From: Prevotella sp.
GTDB taxonomy: Bacteria; Bacteroidota; Bacteroidia; Bacteroidales; Bacteroidaceae
Length of the DNA: 11,165 bases
Assembly (NCBI GenBank): GCA_022511055.1
Contig: JAFLSH010000081.1
Coordinates: 1-11,165, forward strand
Reading direction: 5' to 3'
Below, one piece after another: positions 1 through 5,629 of the stretch. The translations under genes and the position numbers were made by a program. Numbering within the stretch: the stretch's first letter is position 1; each line of letters begins with the position of its first letter. Under the pieces are notes generated by a model. The model made no database searches. It was not told where the DNA came from and worked only from the letters and a program-made list of their open reading frames with translations.

Positions 1-22
1 GTGAGTTTTGCCCAAAACTCAC
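1..22. repeat. Perfect 10-bp inverted repeat with 2-nt centre
   Basis: Positions 1-10 (gtgagttttg) and 13-22 (caaaactcac) are exact reverse complements around a CC centre. It may be the hairpin end of a gene or element lying left of the window, or one of the small palindromes scattered in this intergenic region. No T-run follows, so a classical terminator reading rightward is not supported. Confidence 0.6.
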
Positions 23-33
23 GGAGTAATTTC

Positions 34-73
34 CGAAACTCCCATACTATTTCCCAAAAGTCATGGAGTTTCG
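34..73. repeat. 9-bp inverted repeat around 22-nt spacer
   Basis: Positions 34-42 (cgaaactcc) are the reverse complement of 65-73 (ggagtttcg), so transcripts could form a modest stem-loop. It sits between two stronger palindromes. No function is visible. Confidence 0.4.
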
Positions 74-82
74 CCGCAGTTC

Positions 83-104
83 AGCCAAATTTGCAAATTT
101 GGCT
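83..104. repeat. Perfect 22-bp palindrome
   Basis: The arm at 83-93 reads agccaaatttg and the second half (94-104) is its exact reverse complement with no spacer. The size and perfect dyad would suit a dimeric DNA-binding protein. It could equally be a cruciform-forming repeat. There is no adjacent gene inside the window except copA, over 500 bp to the right. Confidence 0.65.
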
Positions 105-122
105 GGAGTGAGCATAAGATTT

Positions 123-162
123 GGCTTAACTCCTTTAACTTCTCTAACTCCCTTAACTCCTA
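123..162. repeat. Degenerate T/C-rich short repeats (ttaactcc-like)
   Basis: Units resembling ttaactcc recur about four times in 40 nt (cttaactcc, tttaactt, tctaactcc, cttaactcc), giving a plus strand poor in G. The units vary in length and sequence, so this is a low-complexity or degenerate tandem tract, not a CRISPR array: there are no constant repeats with unique spacers. Confidence 0.5.
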
Positions 163-224
163 AAAAACATATATAGTAGCCATACAGGCTAATTGCCCCA
201 CACCCTCAACACCCCCAACACCCC

Positions 225-238
225 GCACTTGTAAGTGC
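225..238. repeat. Small palindrome gcactt/aagtgc
   Basis: Six-base arms gcactt (225-230) and aagtgc (233-238) flank a GT centre. It lies inside the larger inverted-repeat element, and part of it also takes part in the extended arm pairing with 433-442. Confidence 0.4.
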
Positions 239-268
239 TTGATTTTCAATGGTTGTTTCTGACCCTTT

Positions 269-301
269 GGGGTGTTGGTAGGGGATGTTACCCAACACCC
301 C
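269..301. repeat. Strong 10-bp hairpin ggggtgttgg/ccaacacccc
   Basis: Arms 269-278 and 292-301 are perfect complements around a 13-nt loop; one more T-A pair (268/302) extends the stem. The same decamer ccaacacccc also occurs at 215-224, so the 269-278 arm has two possible partners within the element. No T-run follows the stem, so it is not a standard intrinsic terminator. Confidence 0.6.
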
Positions 302-353
302 AGACTACACCCTGCGCACGAGTTCAGGTGCAGGGCAGGCGGGGCGACTTTTC

Positions 354-384
354 ATTTTGTCTCATGCCTTTGATTTTGTCTCAT
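354..384. repeat. Direct repeat attttgtctcat, two copies
   Basis: The 12-mer attttgtctcat occurs at 354-365 and again at 373-384, followed by a partial third copy (cattttg, 382-388). It lies in the AT-richer right half of the inverted-repeat element. It may reflect slippage or be binding sites; nothing else supports a role. Confidence 0.5.
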
Positions 385-495
385 TTTGCCTGTATCTGCC
401 TGATATCAAGGCTGTTTTTGCTGAAATATAGACCTGCAAGTGGGTGCGGCGGGTGTTGAGGGTGTAGGGCGTTCAGTTTGTATGACTACTATAAA

Positions 496-532
496 TGCGC
501 GCGCGTTATGCGTGCGCTTGTACGCGCGCGTG
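496..532. repeat. Alternating purine-pyrimidine GC tract with 9-bp inverted arms
   Basis: The stretch is almost entirely alternating GC/GT steps. It contains perfect arms cgcgcgcgt (498-506) and acgcgcgcg (522-530) around a 15-nt loop. Such sequence can form a hairpin or, under negative supercoiling, Z-DNA. It sits immediately right of the inverted-repeat element and about 100 bp upstream of the copA promoter box. Confidence 0.55.
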
Positions 533-631
533 AGACCTGTGCTGCCGCATGAGTGTGGTGAGTTTTGCTATGTTCTTGGGCTGGCGGTTAGTTTTTTCTT
601 CGGAACATGGCCAATTACGGATAATAATTTG

Positions 632-639
632 TAACTTTG
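632..639 (+). promoter_or_regulatory. Probable copA promoter, -7 box TAACTTTG
   Basis: TAACTTTG matches the Bacteroidetes -7 consensus TAnnTTTG and ends 8 nt before the chosen copA ATG. A -33 TTTG is not evident at the expected distance (around 608-612), so the promoter may be weak or need an activator. Transcription would start about 0-3 nt before the ATG, giving a nearly leaderless message. No metal-regulator dyad is recognisable nearby. Confidence 0.55.
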
Positions 640-647
640 CAGGCGAT

Positions 648-2570
648 ATGGAAAAGAAGACAATCGCGATACTTGGAATGATGTGTGCCGGTTGTGCGGC
701 GACAGTGGAAAAGCGGCTGAATGGACTTAACGGCATTCAGTCGGCGGCAGTCAACCTGCCTGCCAGAACGGCATTGGTGGAGTATGACCCGAAACAGATT
801 TCGCTGGAGCAGATGAAGGCCGAACTCGGCAAGGCGGGCTATGACATGGTGATAGAAGAAGACCGCAACGTGGAAGCCATCGAGCGGAAAGCCTACACCA
901 CGCTGCGGACCAAGGTCATCGTGTCGTGGGGCTTCGCCCTGCTGACCATGGCCATCTCCATGAACTGGCTCCCCATCGGCGCAGGCGAGGCCGAGGGAGG
1001 CATGCACATGCACACCAGCCCCCTGGCCAACCAGACCATGCTGATTCTCGCGCTGCTGAACATCATCTACTGCGGCCGGCAGTTCTACGTGACTGCCTGG
1101 AAGCAGCTCACTCACGGCTCGGCCAACATGGATACGCTCGTGGCGCTGTCTACGGCCATCTCCTTCCTGTTCAGCGCCGTCAACACGTTCTGGGGCGAAC
1201 AGCTCTGGGGCAGCCGCGGCATGGAGTGGCACACCTATTTCGATGCGGCCGTCATGATTATCACCTTTGTGCTGACAGGGCGGCTGCTGGAAGAGCGGGC
1301 CAAGAACGGCACGGCCTCGGCCATCCGCGCCCTGATGGGGCTGCAGCCCAAGACTGCCCATCTGGTGGGCGAGGGTGGGGTGGCCGATGCTCCCATCTCG
1401 GCACTGGAGCCGGGCGACATCATCGAAGTGCGCCCCGGCGAGCGCATACCCGTAGACGGAACGGTGACCGAAGGCAGCACGGCCTACATAGACGAGTCGA
1501 TGATTACCGGCGAGCCCGTGGCCGTGGCCAAGAAGGCCGGCGACAAGGTGCTGGCCGGCACCATCATGACCGTGCCGCCGTCGGGAACGGTGCAGGGGGC
1601 GGCCTTCCGCTTCAAGGCTGAGGAAGTGGGGCAGAAGACCATGCTCGCCCACATCATCAGAATGGTGGGCGAGGCGCAGGGGTCGAAAGCGCCCGTGCAG
1701 CGCACGGTCGACAAGATAGCGCTCGTGTTCGTGCCGACCGTGGTGGGCATCAGCGTGGCGACCCTGCTGGTCTGGCTGCTGATAGGCGGCATGGCCGTGC
1801 TGCCGCAGGCCATACTTTCGGCCGTCTCTGTTCTCGTTATCGCCTGCCCCTGCGCCCTGGGGCTTGCCACGCCCACCGCGCTCATGGTTGGCATAGGCAA
1901 GGCGGCCGAGAAGAACATCCTGATAAAAGATGCCACCGCACTTGAGGAAATACGCCGCATCACGGCCATGGTCATCGACAAGACTGGTACGCTGACCATC
2001 CCCAACGAGACGGGCGAGAGCCTGAAGCCGCATGCCCGTGAGGCCATGCAGCAGCTCGGGCGCATGGGCATAGAGGTCTATATGTGTTCAGGCGACAAAG
2101 ATGAGCGCGCCAGGGCCGTGGCCGCAGAGGCGGGCATTCCGCACTACCGCTCGCAGGTGTTGCCGCAAGACAAGGAAGACCTGGTGCGGCAGCTGCAGGC
2201 CGAGGGGCGGAAGGTCGCCATGGTGGGCGATGGCATCAACGACTCGCAGGCGCTGGCCGCCGCCGATGTGAGCATAGCCATGGGCAAGGGCACAGATGTG
2301 GCCATGGAAGTGGCGCAGGTCACGCTGATGGGTACTGACCTCCGGCGCATCCCTGATGCCATCGGCCTGTCGAAGCGCACGGTCAGCATGGTGCGCCAGA
2401 ACTTGTTCTGGGCGTTCATCTACAATGTGGTCTGCATTCCGCTGGCCGCCGGCCTGCCATATCTCTTCGGTGTTCACTGGCAGATTACCCCCATGTGGGC
2501 ATCGGCGCTGATGGCCTTCTCCAGTGTCAGCGTGGTGCTGAACAGCCTGCGGCTGAAGTTCGTGGGATAG
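648..2570 (+). CDS. copA: Copper-type P1B ATPase lacking the N-domain
   Basis: This 640-residue inner-membrane protein resembles Cu(I)-exporting CopA pumps. In order it has an HMA metal-binding domain (GMMCAGC, C13 and C16), four transmembrane segments (about 88-108, 127-143, 161-180, 196-213), an actuator domain with TGEP at 287-290, the CPC metal site (400-402), the phosphorylation motif DKTGTLT from D444, GDGIND at 527-532, and final helices with Y592-N593 and M622xxS625-S626, the Cu(I)-type signature. D444 lies only 84 residues from D528. Typical CopA proteins have about 190-200, the difference being about the size of the nucleotide-binding domain, and no SEHP-type motif is present. The loop after the first helix is Met/His-rich (GGMHMH). 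The ATG at 648 is chosen because the HMA domain begins there and the -7 box precedes it. Pump identity is secure; activity without an N-domain is uncertain. Confidence 0.9.
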   Translation: MEKKTIAILGMMCAGCAATVEKRLNGLNGIQSAAVNLPARTALVEYDPKQISLEQMKAELGKAGYDMVIEEDRNVEAIERKAYTTLRTKVIVSWGFALLTMAISMNWLPIGAGEAEGGMHMHTSPLANQTMLILALLNIIYCGRQFYVTAWKQLTHGSANMDTLVALSTAISFLFSAVNTFWGEQLWGSRGMEWHTYFDAAVMIITFVLTGRLLEERAKNGTASAIRALMGLQPKTAHLVGEGGVADAPISALEPGDIIEVRPGERIPVDGTVTEGSTAYIDESMITGEPVAVAKKAGDKVLAGTIMTVPPSGTVQGAAFRFKAEEVGQKTMLAHIIRMVGEAQGSKAPVQRTVDKIALVFVPTVVGISVATLLVWLLIGGMAVLPQAILSAVSVLVIACPCALGLATPTALMVGIGKAAEKNILIKDATALEEIRRITAMVIDKTGTLTIPNETGESLKPHAREAMQQLGRMGIEVYMCSGDKDERARAVAAEAGIPHYRSQVLPQDKEDLVRQLQAEGRKVAMVGDGINDSQALAAADVSIAMGKGTDVAMEVAQVTLMGTDLRRIPDAIGLSKRTVSMVRQNLFWAFIYNVVCIPLAAGLPYLFGVHWQITPMWASALMAFSSVSVVLNSLRLKFVG

Positions 2571-2607
2571 CCTGCCCGGCCGCCCGCATGGTGCAGAAAG
2601 GAACTGG

Positions 2608-2636
2608 CGGCAGCAGAAGACGTGCTTTCGCTGCCG
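2608..2636 (+). terminator. Weak stem-loop downstream of copA
   Basis: Arms cggcagc (2608-2614) and gctgccg (2630-2636) form a 7-bp GC-rich stem with a 15-nt loop, followed by AT-rich sequence (aatattaaatatt) without a true U-tract. It may reduce read-through from copA into the phosphatase gene. If it is not functional, the 89-bp gap would still allow co-transcription. Confidence 0.25.
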
Positions 2637-2659
2637 AATATTAAATATTAGTATGCAAT

Positions 2660-3115
2660 ATGAAACGAATACTCTTTGTCTGTCACGGTAACATCTGCCG
2701 CAGCCCGATGGCAGAGTTTGTAATGAAAGACCTTGTCGGCAAGGCAGGGCTGAAAGATGACTATTACATCGAGTCGGCGGCCACCTCGACAGAGGAGATT
2801 GGCAACGAAGTCTATCCACCCGCCCGCCGTAAGCTGGCGGAACACGGCATTTCGGCGAAGGGCAAGACCGCCCGGCAGCTGACCCGCCGCGACTATGACC
2901 GCTTTGACCTGCTCATTGGCATGGATACGTGGAACATACGCAACATGGACCGCATGTGCGGCGGCGACCCGCAGGGAAAGATTCACAGGCTGATGGACTA
3001 TACCCGCCGGCCGGGCGATGTGGCCGACCCGTGGTACACCGGCGACTTCGAGACGACATGGCAAGATGTGCTTGAAGGCTGCCAGTGCCTGCTCGAACAA
3101 ACAAGGGAACGATAA
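2660..3115 (+). CDS. Low-molecular-weight protein tyrosine phosphatase family protein
   Basis: This 151-residue cytoplasmic protein has the complete active site of the LMW-PTP family. The N-terminal P-loop CHGNICRS contains nucleophile C8 and R14 in the C(X)5R pattern, and the general-acid loop DPWYTGDF is near the C-terminus (D123). Length is normal for the family, which dephosphorylates phosphotyrosine, or in some members phosphoarginine, on proteins; the substrate cannot be read from sequence. The ATG fits the family start, one residue before KRILFVC. No consensus promoter is visible between copA and this gene. It heads a close-packed cluster, with the dehydrogenase starting 21 bp after its stop. 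No tyrosine kinase is encoded in the window. Confidence 0.93.
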   Translation: MKRILFVCHGNICRSPMAEFVMKDLVGKAGLKDDYYIESAATSTEEIGNEVYPPARRKLAEHGISAKGKTARQLTRRDYDRFDLLIGMDTWNIRNMDRMCGGDPQGKIHRLMDYTRRPGDVADPWYTGDFETTWQDVLEGCQCLLEQTRER

Positions 3116-3136
3116 ACAAAAAAGACATATTTACCC

Positions 3137-3892
3137 ATGAAAAGAACTGTACTCATCACAGGCGCTACCAGCGGCATCGGTCTCGGTTGCGCCCGCAAGT
3201 TTGCCGAGGCCGGCGACCGTCTGATTCTCACCGGCCGTAACGCCGAGAAGTTGGAAATGCTGAAACGGCAGTTTGCCGGCGGTGGCACTGAAGTGCTGAC
3301 ACTGGCCTTCGATGTCCGTGACCGCGAAGCGGCCAGCCGGGCCATCGGCAGTCTGCCTGCCGAGTGGCAGCAGATTGATGTGCTGATTAACAATGCCGGC
3401 CTGGCGCTCGGCCTTGAGCCCGAATATGAAGGCTCGCCCGACGACTGGGAGACCATGATTGACACCAATATCAAGGGGCTGCTCACCATGACCCGCCTGA
3501 TTGTGCCCGGCATGGTGGCGCGCAACCAGGGCCATGTCATCAACATCGGCAGCGTGGCCGGCGATGCCGCATACGCCGGCGGCAATGTCTATTGCGCCAC
3601 AAAGTCTGCCGTGAAGGCGCTCAGCGATGGGCTGCGCATAGATGTGGCGCAGACTGCTGTCCGCGTAACCAATCTGAAGCCCGGTCTGGTGGAGACTAAT
3701 TTCAGTAACATCCGCTTCCACGGCGACACAGACCGTGCCGCCAACGTCTACAAGGGCATCAAGCCGCTCACCGGCGATGACATAGGCGATGTGGCACTCT
3801 ATGCTGCCAATGCGCCGGCTCATGTGCAGATAGCCGAAGTGCTGATACTGGCCACCCATCAGGCCAACGGCAGCGTAATCGTCAGGCAATGA
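3137..3892 (+). CDS. ydfG: YdfG-like SDR family NAD(P)-dependent oxidoreductase
   Basis: This 251-residue classical short-chain dehydrogenase has the cofactor motif TGATSGIG (8-15), NNAG (85-88), N111 and the catalytic set S139, Y152, K156. Segments such as NNAGLALGLEP, DDWETMIDTN and YAGGNVY closely resemble Escherichia coli YdfG, which oxidises L-allo-threonine, serine and related 3-hydroxy acids with NADP and can reduce malonic semialdehyde. T32-G33-R34 after the second strand is compatible with NADP. Its stop overlaps the next gene's start by 4 nt (ATGA), implying translational coupling. Family membership is certain. The substrate is inferred from resemblance to YdfG. Confidence 0.93.
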   Translation: MKRTVLITGATSGIGLGCARKFAEAGDRLILTGRNAEKLEMLKRQFAGGGTEVLTLAFDVRDREAASRAIGSLPAEWQQIDVLINNAGLALGLEPEYEGSPDDWETMIDTNIKGLLTMTRLIVPGMVARNQGHVINIGSVAGDAAYAGGNVYCATKSAVKALSDGLRIDVAQTAVRVTNLKPGLVETNFSNIRFHGDTDRAANVYKGIKPLTGDDIGDVALYAANAPAHVQIAEVLILATHQANGSVIVRQ

Positions 3893-4578
3893 CCCGAAAG
3901 TGGCCGGAAATGGAACACCGCGAGATATATTCGGCTGCCCAGCTGATGGCGCTGATTCAGAAAGTGGGATTTCTGCCGCTGCTTGACAGCGGCATTCCCG
4001 GCTTCTCGGCAGATGAGGCGGTGACTGATGATTGCCGCTACGTGACCTTCCCCGAAGGCGGCTGGGATTGGCCGCTGTGGAAGTGGAAAGGCCAGATAGT
4101 CACTGAGGGCAGCTGTGTCTACGGCAAGTTCTTCGCGCAGAAGGCGGGCTTTGTCAGCCGTGCGTGGTGGCCGGACCTCTGCAACTACCGCCGCAGCTGC
4201 CACCCTGAGCCAGAGGAGGGGAGCATCGAGGATACCATCCTCTTGACCCTGCGCGAGCATGGCAGTCTCATCACCCGTGAGCTGCGCGCAGCCTGCGGAT
4301 TCACCGGCCCCAAGATGCGCAGCCGCTTTGACAGCTATGTCACCCGCTTGCAGATGGGCTGCCGCATTGTAACTGAGGATTTTGTCTATCCCGTTGACCG
4401 CCACGGCCAGACATACGGCTGGGGGTGGTCACTGCTCACCACGCCCGAGGCGCTTTACGGGCGTGAAGCCTGCCGCTGCAACCGTACGCCAGAGGAGTCG
4501 TTCAGGCGCATGGTCAGGCAGCTCCGAAAAGCGCTGCCGGAGGCTTCCGAAGCGCAGATTCAGAAACTGCTGAAATAG
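3889..4578 (+). CDS. AlkZ-related (winged-helix) protein
   Basis: This 229-residue protein resembles short Bacteroidetes proteins annotated as AlkZ-related, a distant branch of the AlkZ/YcaQ DNA glycosylases. It has a Trp-rich stretch GWDWPLWKWKG (58-68), a CNYRR segment (98-102) and a likely winged-helix region (about 112-168, with RELRAACGFTG and RLQMGCRIV), then GWGWSLL. The QxQ catalytic motif of true AlkZ is not evident in the core; the only QxQ is QIQ in the extreme C-terminal helix, probably by chance. It overlaps the dehydrogenase by ATGA, which favours the start at 3889. The in-frame ATG at 3910 is an alternative because conservation appears to begin near REIYS. DNA binding is plausible; glycosylase activity is unproven. 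Confidence 0.8.
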   Translation: MTRKWPEMEHREIYSAAQLMALIQKVGFLPLLDSGIPGFSADEAVTDDCRYVTFPEGGWDWPLWKWKGQIVTEGSCVYGKFFAQKAGFVSRAWWPDLCNYRRSCHPEPEEGSIEDTILLTLREHGSLITRELRAACGFTGPKMRSRFDSYVTRLQMGCRIVTEDFVYPVDRHGQTYGWGWSLLTTPEALYGREACRCNRTPEESFRRMVRQLRKALPEASEAQIQKLLK

Positions 4579-4596
4579 GTTTTAAGACGAAAAGAT

Positions 4597-5106
4597 ATGC
4601 AGGACAATAGTCAGGAACGATTTCCCATTGTCAACGAAGAGGGTCAGGTCGTTGGCTCGGCCACCCGTGGCGAGTGCCACAGCGGGTCGCGTCTGCTGCA
4701 CCCCGTAGTCCATCTCCATGTGTTCAACCCGCAGGGCGAAGTCTATCTGCAGAAACGGCCGGACTGGAAAGACATTCAGCCGGGCAAGTGGGATACGGCT
4801 GTGGGCGGGCATGTAGACTACGGCGAAACGCCTGAAGAGGCGCTGCGCCGCGAAGTGCGCGAGGAATTAGGCATTACGGAGTTCACGGCCGAGCCGCTCG
4901 GCCACTATGTCTTCGACAGTTGCCGCGAGCGCGAGCTGGTCTATGTCAATCGCGCCACTTATGAAGGCGAAATCCACCCCTCTGCCGAAGAACTCGCGGG
5001 TGGCCGCTTCTGGTCGCTTGATGAAATACGCGCGGCCATTGGCACGGGCGTTCTAACTCCGAACTTTGAGAGCGAGTTTCAGCGGTTTTTCCTGAATAAG
5101 CCTTGA
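4597..5106 (+). CDS. Nudix hydrolase, YfcD/IDI-like
   Basis: This 169-residue protein contains a complete Nudix box at 71-93: G71, E77 and REVREELGI (85-93) in the pattern GX5EX7REUXEEXGU. These acidic residues bind divalent metal and support hydrolysis of nucleoside diphosphate-linked substrates. The N-terminal part (IVNEEGQVVG, then HPVVHLHVF and LQKRPDWKD) resembles the YfcD group, Nudix proteins related in fold to isopentenyl diphosphate isomerase. The specific substrate is unknown. It starts 18 bp after the AlkZ-related gene and closes the cluster, with the minus-strand acetyltransferase converging 46 bp away. No clear hairpin is seen in that gap. Confidence 0.92.
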   Translation: MQDNSQERFPIVNEEGQVVGSATRGECHSGSRLLHPVVHLHVFNPQGEVYLQKRPDWKDIQPGKWDTAVGGHVDYGETPEEALRREVREELGITEFTAEPLGHYVFDSCRERELVYVNRATYEGEIHPSAEELAGGRFWSLDEIRAAIGTGVLTPNFESEFQRFFLNKP

Positions 5107-5152
5107 GTGCTGCTTGGCAAACGCTTAGAAAACAATGTGTTGCGGCGCTTGG

Positions 5153-5629
5153 CTATGGCGTAAGCCGTTCCAACGCCGCGGCATCAAGCCGATAGACAGT
5201 CCACTCATTCATTGGCACGGCGCCGAGCGAGAGATAGAAGTCTATGCTCGGCTTGTTCCAGTTGAGGCAAGTCCACTCCATCCGGCCGCAATGGTGTTCG
5301 CGGGCTGTCTTTGCCAAATGCAGCAGCAAAGCCTTGCCGTAGCCTTTTCCCCGATATTCCGGCCAGACGAAAAGGTCTTCAAGATACAGCCCCGAATGGC
5401 CGATGAACGTGGAGAAATTATAGAAATAGAGCGCAAAGCCCACTTCTTTCCCGTCAGCCACGGCGAAGACCGCCTCAGCCCGATGCGCATCGAACATCTC
5501 GCGCTCCAGCACTTCGGCAGAGGCTATCACCTCATTCTCCATTTTCTCGTACTGCGCGATTCCGCGAATGAACTTCAGCAGCAGCGGCACATCTTGCCGC
5601 TCCGCCTTGCGAATGGTAAGGTCTTTCAT
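5153..5629 (-). CDS. GNAT family N-acetyltransferase, SSAT-like
   Basis: This 158-residue protein has the GNAT acetyl-CoA site YRGKGYGKALL (92-102) after the strand LYLEDLFVWPEY. It resembles eukaryotic-type spermidine/spermine or thialysine N-acetyltransferases across its length: AQYEKMENEV early on, then GFALYFYNFSTFIG, YLEDLFV, and WNKPSIDFYLSLGA in the C-terminal half. A polyamine or lysine-analogue acceptor is therefore possible but unproven. The ATG at 5629 is chosen because the GNAT fold starts there (MKDLTIRKAE); upstream in-frame codons lie within the preceding gene. That gene's stop overlaps this start by 4 nt (ATGA), so the two are translationally coupled. It is the last gene of the leftward dcp operon. 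Confidence 0.9.
   Translation of the reverse strand: MKDLTIRKAERQDVPLLLKFIRGIAQYEKMENEVIASAEVLEREMFDAHRAEAVFAVADGKEVGFALYFYNFSTFIGHSGLYLEDLFVWPEYRGKGYGKALLLHLAKTAREHHCGRMEWTCLNWNKPSIDFYLSLGAVPMNEWTVYRLDAAALERLTP

Larger units (their letters stand above)
172..493. mobile_element. MITE-like element with 43-nt terminal inverted repeats
   Basis: The left arm 172-214 and right arm 451-493 align as inverted repeats with 36 of 43 positions identical. This includes uninterrupted stretches of 8 (tatagtag) and 15 (acaccctcaacaccc) bases. Further in, 226-235 and 433-442 also pair partly (cacttgtaag against the complement of cctgcaagtg), so the arms continue with gaps. The interior of about 236 bp holds another hairpin and no credible gene. 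Small size, long inverted termini and lack of coding fit a non-autonomous element or a large folded RNA. No clear target-site duplication was seen, so mobility is inferred, not shown. Confidence 0.5.

Noticed and set aside
123..162. CRISPR-like array
   Set aside because: The repeat units are degenerate and contiguous, with no unique spacers and no cas genes.
235..634. Small plus-strand open frames (235-459 and 440-634) in the left intergenic region
   Set aside because: They run through the inverted-repeat element and GC tract; composition is not protein-like, no ribosome binding site is present, and the repeats explain the sequence better.
549..647. Upstream in-frame ATG extending copA by 33 residues
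   Set aside because: The extension lies over the -7 promoter box and is unlike any CopA N-terminus; the HMA domain begins right after the ATG at 648.
615..2033. Long open frame antisense to copA
   Set aside because: It mirrors the GC-rich codon pattern of copA, has a His/Arg/Gly-rich composition and no recognisable domain.
1977..2100. Frameshift hiding the copA N-domain
   Set aside because: Only about nine codons lie between the phosphorylation motif and the resumed P-domain, so there is no room for a hidden domain in any frame.
5107..5152. Bidirectional terminator between the convergent Nudix and acetyltransferase genes
   Set aside because: No stem of useful length could be found in the 46-bp gap.
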